A DNA stretch of 14,873 nt from assembly GCA_964459445.1 (NCBI GenBank), contig CAYWMP010000150.1, forward strand, positions 1 to 14,873, read 5' to 3'. Below, in pieces: positions 1 through 7,045 of this stretch (position 1 is the stretch's first letter; each line of letters begins with the position of its first letter). The notes beneath the pieces were generated by a model. The model was not told where the DNA came from and made no database searches. It was given only the letters and a program-made list of their open reading frames with translations. The position numbers and the translations under genes were made by a program. The DNA is from CAYWMP01 sp964459445 (lineage in GTDB: Bacteria > Desulfobacterota > DSM-4660 > Desulfatiglandales > HGW-15).

Positions 1-162
1 ACCCAATCGAAATTGTTTGACCCATTTAGTTAAACAATCGGGACGTAAGGAGCTATTTAGCGTATTACGTTGGTTGATAATGCAAATCTACAAAATGATA
101 TTTTAGAGGAGTTTGAAGAATTTATTGAGAATTGTTTTACGAGTATTAAAACGGCTGAATAG
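1..162 (+). pseudogene. Decayed transposase C-terminal remnant
   Basis: No intact frame crosses this stretch, but fragments in different frames resemble the end of a DDE transposase. Frame 3 begins with PIEIV, like the 'LNPIE..W' block near the end of IS630-type transposases. Frame 1 ends with an acidic helix, DILEEFEEFIENC, before a TAG at 160-162. In-frame stops at 31-33, 46-48 and 58-60 show it is not translated as one protein. The sequence is AT-rich compared with the genes that follow. I infer an old insertion sequence cut off by the window edge. The family assignment is tentative because only short motifs are visible. Confidence 0.35.
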
Positions 163-207
163 AAACCGTTATAAGTACTCCATATGGGACGTCCTTTTTC
201 TTTCGAA

Positions 208-242
208 GTTGAACGTTCGATGTTCAATGTTCGATGTTCAAC
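208..242. repeat. Short tandem repeat with inverted ends
   Basis: Two tandem 14-bp units, GTTCGATGTTCAAT (215-228) and GTTCGATGTTCAAC (229-242), differ only at the last base. The preceding GTTGAAC (208-214) is the exact reverse complement of the terminal GTTCAAC (236-242), so the block can also fold into a 7-bp stem. It lies between the transposase remnant and the first TRAP gene, 22 bp before the dctQ start. It could be an insertion-associated repeat, a dispersed intergenic repeat or a regulator site; the sequence does not decide. Confidence 0.6.
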
Positions 243-264
243 TTTTCATAAGCAAACCTAATCC

Positions 265-792
265 ATGAAAACCCTTCAAACCATCGATAGGGCCCTCGCA
301 AGATTTGAGGGATGGCTGATTGTCCTTTTCCTGTCCCTTATGGTGGGATTGACATTCCTCCAGGTCATGCTCCGGGCGCTCTATACCTACTTCAACCTTC
401 AATGGGCCAATGCGCTGATGGGCCATGTCGATTGGGCTGAACCCTTTGTCAGACTTCTTGTCCTTTGGGTCACCTTTTTGGGGGCTTCCCTCCTTACGGG
501 CGATGGCAAGCATATCAAAATCGATCTCATGTCTGCCCTCCTTCCAACCCGGACTGAACCCTATCGGGATCTGATTCTTTCCCTGGTATGCGTCATTATT
601 ACGGGCCTGATGGTGGTCGCCTCAGTCAGCTATATTAAACTGGAGTTTGACTTTGGAGGGTATCTGTTTCTCAGGCTTCCCAACTGGGTGGGCCAATTGA
701 TATTGCCCGCAGGCTTTGCCCTGATTTTCTTCCGATTTCTTTTAAGAATTATTGAAGGGAGCCTCAAATTAATGAGAGGCGCCGATCAGTGA
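265..792 (+). CDS. dctQ: TRAP transporter small membrane subunit (DctQ family)
   Basis: A 175-residue integral membrane protein of the size and pattern of DctQ, the small four-helix subunit of TRAP secondary transporters that supports the large DctM channel in the inner membrane. Hydrophobic segments lie near residues 16-38, 62-80, 101-123 and 140-162. The family-like stretch after helix 2, FLGASLLTGDGKHIKIDL, is clearly present. ATG265 is chosen because an in-frame stop (259-261) lies just upstream; the ribosome binding site is weak. The stop overlaps the dctM start, so the two are translationally coupled. No periplasmic binding protein gene adjoins it; the upstream side holds only repeat and transposase debris. 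The substrate is unknown, though TRAP systems usually import carboxylates. Confidence 0.9.
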   Translation: MKTLQTIDRALARFEGWLIVLFLSLMVGLTFLQVMLRALYTYFNLQWANALMGHVDWAEPFVRLLVLWVTFLGASLLTGDGKHIKIDLMSALLPTRTEPYRDLILSLVCVIITGLMVVASVSYIKLEFDFGGYLFLRLPNWVGQLILPAGFALIFFRFLLRIIEGSLKLMRGADQ

Positions 793-2063
793 TCCCTCTG
801 CTAAGCATAATACTCGTCACACTGCTCATATTCGGCCTTCCCGTATTCATCGTCATTCTGGCTGCAGCCATGCTCGGCCTATATTCGAGTGAGGTAGAGT
901 TCGCAGCCATCGCTATTGAAATCTATAGATTGGCCAACGCACCCGTGCTATTGGCCATACCCCTATTTACTTTCGCGGGTTATCTTCTGGGTGAAGGCGG
1001 GACGTCTGCACGTCTGGTCAGATTTTCCAAAAGTCTTTTTGGATGGATTCCGGGCGGGCTTGGGGTAGTCGCCCTCGTGTCCTGCTCTTTTTTTACCGCC
1101 ATCACAGGTGCGACTGGGATTACGATTATAGCGCTGGGGGGACTCCTGTTTCCCGCCCTGATATCGGAGAAATACAAAGAAAATTTTTCCCTCGGACTCA
1201 TGACGACATCAGGCAGTCTTGGACTTCATTTTCCCCCGAGCCTCCCTATCATACTCTTTGGGTTTGTATCAGGGGTCAGCATTGAGAAGCTCTTTGTGGC
1301 AGGTCTCATACCAGGAATTCTCATGGTTGGAATCCTGTGTCTGTTTTCAGTATATATGGGAAAGAAGTGGAAACTCGACCGGCCCCCCTTTTCCTTTTCA
1401 GAGTTCGCGACAGCTTCAAGGGCGGCAATCTGGGAGATCCCCATTCCCTTTCTCATTATTGCGGGCATCTATTCAGGGTTCAGCACGGCCACTGAAGCGG
1501 CCGCTCTCACCGTCGTTTATGTCCTTTTCATAAAGGTTTTGGTTTTTCGTGAGCTGAGTATTTTTTCTGATCTCCCCAGGGTCATGAAAGAGAGTATGAA
1601 AATGGTCGGGGGCATCATGGTTATTTTAGGGGCGGCCCTGGGTTTCACCAACTATCTTGTCGATGCCTTTATCCCAATGAGAATTCTTCAGGTGCTTGAA
1701 GGCATGGTCCAAACCAAGATCGGATTTCTATTGATTCTCAATGGATTTCTCATTGTAGTCGGCTGTATGATGGACATATTCAGCGCTATTTTGATCGTGG
1801 TTCCTCTGATTATGCCTCTGGCAGAAAGATTTGGCGTGGATCCCATTCATCTCGGCGTTATATTTTTGGCAAATCTGGGAATCGGGTATAATACGCCTCC
1901 GGTCGGGCTTAACCTCTTTATTGCAAGCTCCAGGTTTGACAAGCCGATCATGCAACTCTACAAAGCCACCCTTCCCTTTCTACTTTTGCTCTTAGTTACG
2001 CTCTTGCTCATTACCTATTGGCCGGCCTTGAGCCTTTTCTTGCCCGGACTGCTAAAGGGTTGA
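789..2063 (+). CDS. dctM: TRAP transporter large membrane subunit (DctM family)
   Basis: A 424-residue polytopic membrane protein with about a dozen hydrophobic helices, matching DctM, the ion-coupled transport subunit of TRAP systems. Family-like blocks include LLAIPLFTFAGYLLGEGG, FTAITGATG, the proline-rich LGLHFPPSLPIILFGFVSG and STATEAAALTVVY, plus GIGYNTPPVGLNLF near the C-terminus; together these are typical of the two pseudo-symmetric halves. It starts at GTG789, overlapping the dctQ stop by four bases (GTGA), so it relies on coupling. Length is normal for the family (about 425-435). It works with the preceding DctQ and an unlinked binding protein. No terminator is evident downstream. 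Confidence 0.93.
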   Translation: MIPLLSIILVTLLIFGLPVFIVILAAAMLGLYSSEVEFAAIAIEIYRLANAPVLLAIPLFTFAGYLLGEGGTSARLVRFSKSLFGWIPGGLGVVALVSCSFFTAITGATGITIIALGGLLFPALISEKYKENFSLGLMTTSGSLGLHFPPSLPIILFGFVSGVSIEKLFVAGLIPGILMVGILCLFSVYMGKKWKLDRPPFSFSEFATASRAAIWEIPIPFLIIAGIYSGFSTATEAAALTVVYVLFIKVLVFRELSIFSDLPRVMKESMKMVGGIMVILGAALGFTNYLVDAFIPMRILQVLEGMVQTKIGFLLILNGFLIVVGCMMDIFSAILIVVPLIMPLAERFGVDPIHLGVIFLANLGIGYNTPPVGLNLFIASSRFDKPIMQLYKATLPFLLLLLVTLLLITYWPALSLFLPGLLKG

Positions 2064-2122
2064 TATTAAGAAAAAATCGGTGGAATATTTGAAAAGGCAG
2101 TTCGATGATTAGCTCCAAACAC

Positions 2123-2150
2123 TTGAATATTCTTATATTGGTCTTATAAT
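2123..2150 (+). promoter_or_regulatory. Sigma70-type promoter for the FmdB-like/selenoprotein unit
   Basis: TTGAAT (2123-2128) and a perfect TATAAT (2145-2150) are separated by 16 bp. They lie about 75 bp before the FmdB-like start in an AT-rich gap, so transcription would begin near 2157 with a leader of roughly 70 nt. This suggests the small zinc-ribbon gene and what follows are expressed separately from the TRAP genes. Based on consensus match only. Confidence 0.55.
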
Positions 2151-2226
2151 TGTAGGACATTTTGAAACCTTTTCACTAATTCCGGCTCTTAAATAGTAGT
2201 TCACGAAGACTCGAGGAGAATTATAG

Positions 2227-2445
2227 ATGCCAATATATGAATACAAATGTAATAGTTGTGGATGCGTTTTTGAACAAATCATCTTGCGGTCGGAGACGGA
2301 TGAGATTTACGCCTGCCCGACCTGCGGTGATGAAGATACCTGCAGGGTCATGTCCTGCTTTTCCTGTGGACCGTCGGATTCAAAGGACGACCTAGGCGGC
2401 GGCCTATCCCCCTCATGCGGACCCTCTTCCACAGGATTCTCTTGA
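2227..2445 (+). CDS. FmdB-family small zinc-ribbon protein
   Basis: A 72-residue protein starting MPIYEYKC, the hallmark of the FmdB / CxxC-CxxC family, which is named after a putative regulator of the formamidase operon; most members are functionally undefined. The zinc ribbon is C8-x2-C11 and C30-x2-C33. Four further cysteines (C39, C44, C47, C64) and a Gly/Ser/Pro-rich tail ending SCGPSSTGFS are present, so the C-terminal half is unusually cysteine-rich and may bind metal or be redox active. A good Shine-Dalgarno (AGGAG, 2214-2218) sits 8 nt before ATG2227, and a consensus-like promoter lies upstream. It is followed 79 bp downstream by the candidate selenoprotein and may form a two-gene unit with it. 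Family assignment is firm; function is not. Confidence 0.85.
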   Translation: MPIYEYKCNSCGCVFEQIILRSETDEIYACPTCGDEDTCRVMSCFSCGPSDSKDDLGGGLSPSCGPSSTGFS

Positions 2446-2457
2446 GCATAGTAGACG

Positions 2458-2490
2458 CCTGCGGCAGGGTGCCGCGCAGGATATTTTCTT
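2458..2490 (+). terminator. Terminator-like GC hairpin between FmdB-like gene and selenoprotein gene
   Basis: CCTGCGGC (2458-2465) can pair with GCC (2471-2473) and GCAGG (2476-2480), with a two-base bulge and an AGGGT loop. ATATTTTCTT follows. It resembles a leaky intrinsic terminator or an attenuating stem that would lower expression of the small gene beginning at 2525. The bulge and the imperfect T-tract keep confidence low. Confidence 0.35.
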
Positions 2491-2524
2491 GGTAATGATG
2501 AGCAACAATAATTAGGTGAGATAA

Positions 2525-2686
2525 ATGGACGGTTGGTGGATTCTTTTAATCATTGGGATTTGGTTGGTCTTTCAGCTCTATATCTTGCCCAAGCTAGGGA
2601 TATCCTCCTGACTTCGCACGAGTTGCCAGGTCGGCGATCAAGACTCAAAAGAATATTTGAATAATACGTCTAATAAATTTAAATAG
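2525..2686 (+). CDS. Candidate small membrane-anchored selenoprotein (UGA = Sec29)
   Basis: ATG2525 has a well-placed Shine-Dalgarno (AGGTGA, 2514-2519, 5 nt spacing). The first 28 codons encode MDGWW, a hydrophobic helix (about residues 4-21), then ILPKLGISS. A TGA at 2609-2611 follows. Read as selenocysteine, the frame continues ULRTSC and runs a further 24 codons to TAG 2684-2686, giving 53 residues. Support for recoding: a SECIS-like hairpin starts at the expected distance; the context is UGAC, as in fdhF; and a cysteine lies five residues after Sec (Sec29/Cys34), a plausible redox pair on a tail just outside the membrane helix. It follows the FmdB-like gene on the same strand. I do not recognise a named family or function. 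The alternative is a 28-residue membrane peptide ending at TGA. The Sec machinery genes are not in the window. Confidence 0.72.
2609..2639 (+). promoter_or_regulatory. Bacterial SECIS-like element
   Basis: Sixteen nucleotides after the TGA (2609-2611) comes the loop AGGUC (2628-2632). It is closed by GUUGCC (2622-2627) pairing with GGCGAU (2633-2638); skipping A2621 adds a G2620-C2639 pair. In E. coli fdhF the loop AGGUCU sits on a GUUGC stem 17 nt after the UGA, so stem sequence, loop sequence and spacing all agree closely. SelB recognises the apical loop of this hairpin, where the GU is essential. This is a by-eye fold, not a computed one. Confidence 0.7.
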
Positions 2687-2712
2687 TTTACTGAATATTA
2701 TAATAGTTTACT

Positions 2713-4353
2713 TTAAGCTTGTGCACGCCTCTTTTCTTCGTCTCTAATCTCCCGTCTCAGGAGTTTTCCTACCTTTGATTTTGGCAGCATATCTCGGAAC
2801 TCTATGTATTGAGGCACCTTGTAGGGAACCATTTTTTCCCGACACCATCTGATCAGATCATAGCCTGTAATTCCTTTGATGTCCTCCTTTAGTACAACGA
2901 AGGCCTTAATTCTTTCCCCCACCTTTGGATCGGGAAGTCCGACAACACAGGATGCGATGACCGCGGGGTGTTCCTGGAGAACAGCCTCGATTTCAGAAGA
3001 AGATATGCGATACCCCTTATGCTTTATCGTATCGACTGTTCTGTCTACAAAGTAGAGATTGCCCTCTTCGTCCATACTCATGATATCGCTCGTGCGATAC
3101 CATTTACGGCCTTCCAGTAGGATGAATGATTCGGCGGTCTCCTCCGGTTTGCTGAGATAACTGTCCACCATGGGATCGGAATTTACGAAGAGTTCGCCTG
3201 ATTCTCCCTTTTTCACAGGCGCCAGGGTTTCAGGATCAACGATACGGATGTTTTTGCTCTTTAGTATTCTGCCCACGCTTTTGGGTGGATTGTCCATTTC
3301 GACCGGACACATGGACACACCGCCGCAGGTCTCTGTTGCCCCGTAGCCCTGATGGATGGATTTTCCGAATCGTTCTTTCCAGCGTCTTCCCACTTCAACG
3401 GGGAGCACGTCACCCGCGCTAAACCAATAGTCCACGGAACTCAAATCATATTGATCAAGGCGATCATGTTCAAGAATCATTCGGTATAGCGTCGGAACGC
3501 CAATCATCGTCCTGGCTTTGTATCTTTGAATCGATTCAAAGGTCGCATCGAGATTCACTCTGGGTTGGAGGATCAAGCTTCCTCCGACCAGAAGAATACT
3601 GAGGCTGCAGGTCTGTCCAAGGATATGAAAGAGGGGTGCATTGCCGGCTATCACGTTTTCTTCTGCTGGGAAGAGTGGGTCGCTGATTTTTAGCTGCTCT
3701 AGAGAAGAAACCAAAAAAAGGTCGCGGGTTATCGGTACGCCTTTTGGAAACTTGGTGGTGCCGCCTGTATAGAGTATTTCCGCCAGATTCTTTCCATTCC
3801 GATCATTTTCCGGCAGATTGATTGTGCTATTCCTATTGAGGATTTTCTTAAAAGAATAAGTATTCTCATCCAATAGGGTTTTCCCCTTGGGAATGATGTC
3901 GTAGAGATGACCAAACGCCCTCTTCCACCAGGGCAAGAGATCAGCCATTTTTGTGACGATAGTCCGTTTGAGCTGCGTATTTGGAATGGCTTTCTTGACA
4001 TATCCGAAATTGGTATCGGCACAGACAATGGTTTCGGCCTCGCAATTGTTGGCAATGTATTCAAGATCATAGGGCGTATAAATAGGCGTTATTGGGACGC
4101 TCACCGCTCCTATCCTCTGGATGCCCAACCAGACGACGATCCATTGAACGCTGTTGGGTATATAGAGAATCACCCGGTTCGCCTTTTGCACACCCAATTC
4201 AGCCAAAGCTCCAGCGAAATCCTCCGCCATCTTCATCAATTCGAGGTAGGAAAACCTGGTTCCCAGGTAGATGACGGCGGTGTGCTCACCTCTCCTCTTG
4301 GCCGTCTCCTCGAATAATTCAAATATATTGCTATGGGCTGATACTTGAGACAT
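2713..4353 (-). CDS. AMP-dependent acyl-CoA synthetase/ligase
   Basis: A 546-residue ANL-superfamily enzyme that activates a carboxylic acid to acyl-AMP and then acyl-CoA in the cytoplasm. Visible motifs in order: P-loop YTGGTTKFPKGV (195-206; Lys replaces the usual Gly after GTT), QGYGATET (335-342), YRTSD (419-423), the hinge VDRTVDTIKHKGYRIS (436-451) and the C-terminal catalytic lysine in PKSKVGKLLRRE (K530). Length is typical of medium/long-chain or aryl-CoA ligases. ATG4353 has AGGAAG just upstream. It is the last gene of the - strand block, 58 bp after livF, consistent with activating a carboxylate that the Liv-type ABC system imports. Fatty, aromatic or branched-chain substrate cannot be decided from sequence. 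Confidence 0.92.
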   Translation of the reverse strand: MSQVSAHSNIFELFEETAKRRGEHTAVIYLGTRFSYLELMKMAEDFAGALAELGVQKANRVILYIPNSVQWIVVWLGIQRIGAVSVPITPIYTPYDLEYIANNCEAETIVCADTNFGYVKKAIPNTQLKRTIVTKMADLLPWWKRAFGHLYDIIPKGKTLLDENTYSFKKILNRNSTINLPENDRNGKNLAEILYTGGTTKFPKGVPITRDLFLVSSLEQLKISDPLFPAEENVIAGNAPLFHILGQTCSLSILLVGGSLILQPRVNLDATFESIQRYKARTMIGVPTLYRMILEHDRLDQYDLSSVDYWFSAGDVLPVEVGRRWKERFGKSIHQGYGATETCGGVSMCPVEMDNPPKSVGRILKSKNIRIVDPETLAPVKKGESGELFVNSDPMVDSYLSKPEETAESFILLEGRKWYRTSDIMSMDEEGNLYFVDRTVDTIKHKGYRISSSEIEAVLQEHPAVIASCVVGLPDPKVGERIKAFVVLKEDIKGITGYDLIRWCREKMVPYKVPQYIEFRDMLPKSKVGKLLRREIRDEEKRRAQA

Positions 4354-4411
4354 ATCTTCCTAAACCGATTGATTACAGGTTTTCACCCATCAAAAATAAA
4401 GCGGACAGGGT

Positions 4412-5158
4412 TCAAACGCCAAAATAGGCGGCCTTTATCTCAGGATTGTCCATGAGTTCAGATCCAGTGCCTGTCAATGTGAGCATGCCGTTTTCGATCA
4501 CGTAGCCCCTGTGTATAATGGGCAAAACAGGTCGCGCAAATTGCTCTGTCATCAGGATCGTGATTCCGGATTCCTTTCTCATGTTCTTGATTGCTTTTAT
4601 TAACGTCGATTGCATCATAGGGCTCAGACCGAGAAGCGGTTCGTCCAGGAGAAGAAGTTGGGGCTCGGCAATGAGCGCCATACTGATGGCCAGCATTTGC
4701 TGCTCTCCACCGCTCAAAAAACCGGCTTTGCGCTTTTTTAAATGTTCAAGGGTTGGAAATAGGCCAAAAACATATTCGATCCTTTGTTTCAACTCCTGTC
4801 TCTTCTTTCGATGGCCCGCGATTTTCAGATTTTCTAATAAATCACTTTCAGGAAATATGGGATGCCTCTCCCGGCACAGGACGATCCCTTTTCTTACCCT
4901 GTCATAGGGTTGGATGTTTGTAATATCCTCTCCTTCGAAGGCAATTTCCCCATAGACCGTTATCCTTTCGCCCCCTTTTCTTTGTTCCTTGATTTTCATA
5001 TCCAGAATAAGTCCGGACACGGTGTTCATCAACGTGGTTTTGCCGGCACTGTTGGAGCCAATCACGCCGACAATTTCCCCTTTGTTGACTTCCATGGAGA
5101 AGTCATTCAATGCGAGCGCATTTTCAAAGAAAACCATAAGATTTTTTACTGTGAGCAC
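4412..5158 (-). CDS. livF: Branched-chain amino acid-type ABC importer ATPase LivF
   Basis: A 248-residue cytoplasmic ATPase of the LivF type. Walker A is GSNSAGKTT (34-42), the signature LSGGEQQ (148-154) and Walker B LLLLDEP (168-174), followed by the LivF-like LLGLSP. It is about 10-15 residues longer than usual because of a basic stretch around residues 51-70 (MKIKEQRKGGER) between Walker A and the first beta strand region. The start is GTG5158, with AGGA seven bases upstream. It pairs with LivG to drive LivHM. It lies 114 bp downstream of livG, a wider gap than elsewhere in the liv set, and 58 bp upstream of the ligase gene. Substrates of this family include branched-chain amino acids, amides and aromatic acids. 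Confidence 0.92.
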   Translation of the reverse strand: MLTVKNLMVFFENALALNDFSMEVNKGEIVGVIGSNSAGKTTLMNTVSGLILDMKIKEQRKGGERITVYGEIAFEGEDITNIQPYDRVRKGIVLCRERHPIFPESDLLENLKIAGHRKKRQELKQRIEYVFGLFPTLEHLKKRKAGFLSGGEQQMLAISMALIAEPQLLLLDEPLLGLSPMMQSTLIKAIKNMRKESGITILMTEQFARPVLPIIHRGYVIENGMLTLTGTGSELMDNPEIKAAYFGV

Positions 5159-5272
5159 TTTAGTTCCTGAAAAATCAGCTTAAGATCTTGAGATGTATGA
5201 AAATTATGATTAGAAATAGCATTTTCTCAATTCAGCACGCCATAATTGCATTATTCCAATTTTCACACTGGC

Positions 5273-6022
5273 TTATTCACTGCCCAGATAGGCCTCCTTG
5301 ACCTCTTCGCTCTCCATCACCACTTTGGCTTCTCCTTCCGCGATCTTTCGTCCATAATTCAAAACCATCACCCGGTCGGCGATCCGGAAGAGTTCTCTTA
5401 GTCTATGTTCGATCATGATGATCGTCTTTCCCTCAAGCCGGAGTTTTTCTATGATAGGGACAATCCCGGCTACTTCAGCAAGGCTTAGCCCGGAAAACAG
5501 CTCATCCAGTATGAGAAGGTCCGGTTGCAAAGCAATAGCCTTTGCAAGCTCCAGCCGCTTCAAATATCCCTGGGGGAGCGCACTGGCTTCTTTATAGGCC
5601 ACAAACGCATCTCTCTCAAACCCGACCTCCTCCAGCAGATCCAGGGCCACCGCATCCCGGTCCCCATATTTGCCCCCTGCCAGCGCCTTCACCCTTGGCG
5701 AGTAAAGGGGAATGATGATGTTTTTATAGGCCGGCAGTTGGTGGAAGGGTTTGACCATCTGAAAAGTCCTGGCAATGCCGAGACGAACAACCTTATAGGG
5801 AGGCCAATGGGTTATTTCTCGACCTCGAAATTGCACACTGCCGGAGGTGGGCTTTACAAAGCCGGTTATAAGATTGACAAGCGTTGTTTTACCGGACCCG
5901 TTGGGACCGATCACACCCAGGAGTTCTCCATCCTTTAAATCAAAATCAATCATGTTGACGGCCTGCACACCCCCAAAGGCCTTGCTGAGATCCCGCACCC
6001 GAAGCAAAGTTTCAGAATCCAT
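5273..6022 (-). CDS. livG: Branched-chain amino acid-type ABC importer ATPase LivG
   Basis: A 249-residue ATPase with Walker A GPNGSGKTT (39-47), the LivG-type GIARTFQ Q-loop (82-88) and Walker B LLILDE (169-174). The signature is degenerate, LPQGYLKRLELAKA (149-162), and the Walker B Glu is followed by Leu (DEL) rather than the usual Pro. A longer frame opens at a TTG (6040), but ATG6022 is preferred: it carries the strong Shine-Dalgarno GGAGGTG directly upstream and overlaps the livM stop by one base (TGATG). It energises the LivHM permease together with LivF. Motif variations of this kind occur within LivG families, so I expect it to be active. Confidence 0.92.
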   Translation of the reverse strand: MDSETLLRVRDLSKAFGGVQAVNMIDFDLKDGELLGVIGPNGSGKTTLVNLITGFVKPTSGSVQFRGREITHWPPYKVVRLGIARTFQMVKPFHQLPAYKNIIIPLYSPRVKALAGGKYGDRDAVALDLLEEVGFERDAFVAYKEASALPQGYLKRLELAKAIALQPDLLILDELFSGLSLAEVAGIVPIIEKLRLEGKTIIMIEHRLRELFRIADRVMVLNYGRKIAEGEAKVVMESEEVKEAYLGSE

Positions 6023-7023
6023 CACTTCACCTCCACCCAACGGTCTCTTTGATGGTATTTCCTCTGGATATAATGAAAGATGCCCTCAGGCAATGCGACG
6101 ATGAATATAACCAAGAAAAGACCATAGAAGACCATACGGAGGCCGCCAAGACCACGCAGAACCTCGGATAGGGGGACCAGGATAAAGGCGCCCAGCATGG
6201 AACCCGCAAATGAACCGGGGCCTCCTACGACCGCACAGGCAATGGGTAGAATGGAGTAATCCAGGGCAAAAACAGGCATGCCAACGAACATGTAGACGTG
6301 CGTCATAAATGCGCCGGCAAAGGCCCCTACAGAACTTGCAAGAAATAATGCCTGAGCCTTAAACCAATAGATATTGATCCCCGCATTCATAACGGACTGA
6401 TCGTTATCATTGATTCCTTTCAGGACCAACCCAAAGTCCGAACCTATAATCCGTCGAAAACCGAACAGGGCGGCAAGCAATGCTGCCATGATCAGATAGA
6501 CTTCCACCCAAAGTGAAGGCAAGGGGCCCAGGCCGCTTATACCCTCTGTCCCGCCAAAAATCTTAGTGGCCTCAATGACTCTGACAAGCATGAGGGGAAG
6601 CAGGAGCGTTACCATGGAAAAATATATGCCGCGCAATCTAAGCACCGGAAGTAGCAAAAGGGTTGAAATTATTCCTCCCAAGAGGGTCGCAATAGGGATG
6701 GTTAAGAAGGGCGACCAACCCCAAAGGTGATTCATCATGCCCGCGGCATAGGCGCCCATACCGAAAAAAAGGGCCTGTCCCAGAGAGATCATGCCGCTCT
6801 GACTCAGAAAATCCCAGCTCATGGCGAGCAGTGCAAAAACGGATACCGAGAGGAGAACCTTTTGCCAATAGATGTTGAGCGTGAAGGACAACACCATTAA
6901 TACCAAAATTGGCAAGAGTCTCGGGGCGGATAGATAGAGCATTTCCCGCCATGAGCAAAGGGCAAAGATATCGTTCGATCTGGCCTTGATGCCCCGGTCT
7001 ATCCTCTCTTTACGTCTTTTCAT
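6022..7023 (-). CDS. livM: Branched-chain amino acid-type ABC importer permease LivM
   Basis: A 333-residue multi-span membrane protein of the LivM family, one of two permeases forming the inner-membrane channel. Characteristic stretches are SQSGMISLGQALFFGMGAYAAG, the central GTEGISGLG and the C-terminal VGGPGSFAGSMLGAFILV. A longer frame reaches upstream to 7134, but that part overlaps livH and reads as non-membrane, basic/tryptophan-rich sequence. ATG7023 is chosen because AAGG lies six bases upstream and the gap to the livH stop is then 22 bp; ATG7029 is the alternative. The N-terminus is basic (KRRKER) before the first helix. Tight linkage on both sides places it inside the liv operon. 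Confidence 0.92.
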   Translation of the reverse strand: MKRRKERIDRGIKARSNDIFALCSWREMLYLSAPRLLPILVLMVLSFTLNIYWQKVLLSVSVFALLAMSWDFLSQSGMISLGQALFFGMGAYAAGMMNHLWGWSPFLTIPIATLLGGIISTLLLLPVLRLRGIYFSMVTLLLPLMLVRVIEATKIFGGTEGISGLGPLPSLWVEVYLIMAALLAALFGFRRIIGSDFGLVLKGINDNDQSVMNAGINIYWFKAQALFLASSVGAFAGAFMTHVYMFVGMPVFALDYSILPIACAVVGGPGSFAGSMLGAFILVPLSEVLRGLGGLRMVFYGLFLVIFIVALPEGIFHYIQRKYHQRDRWVEVK

Positions 7024-7045
7024 GATCATCCTTTTCAGACAACCT

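Noticed and set aside
146..175. Possible promoter TTAAAA-N18-TATAAG before dctQ
   Set aside because: The -35 match is poor and it overlaps the transposase remnant; too weak to annotate.
2683..2712. Direct repeat ATAGTTTACT (2683-2692 and 2703-2712)
   Set aside because: It is short and lies in AT-rich sequence between convergent genes; chance or slippage is enough to explain it, and no hairpin or terminator forms.
6023..6040. Upstream TTG start for LivG
   Set aside because: ATG6022 has a near-perfect Shine-Dalgarno inside this stretch and couples with the livM stop.
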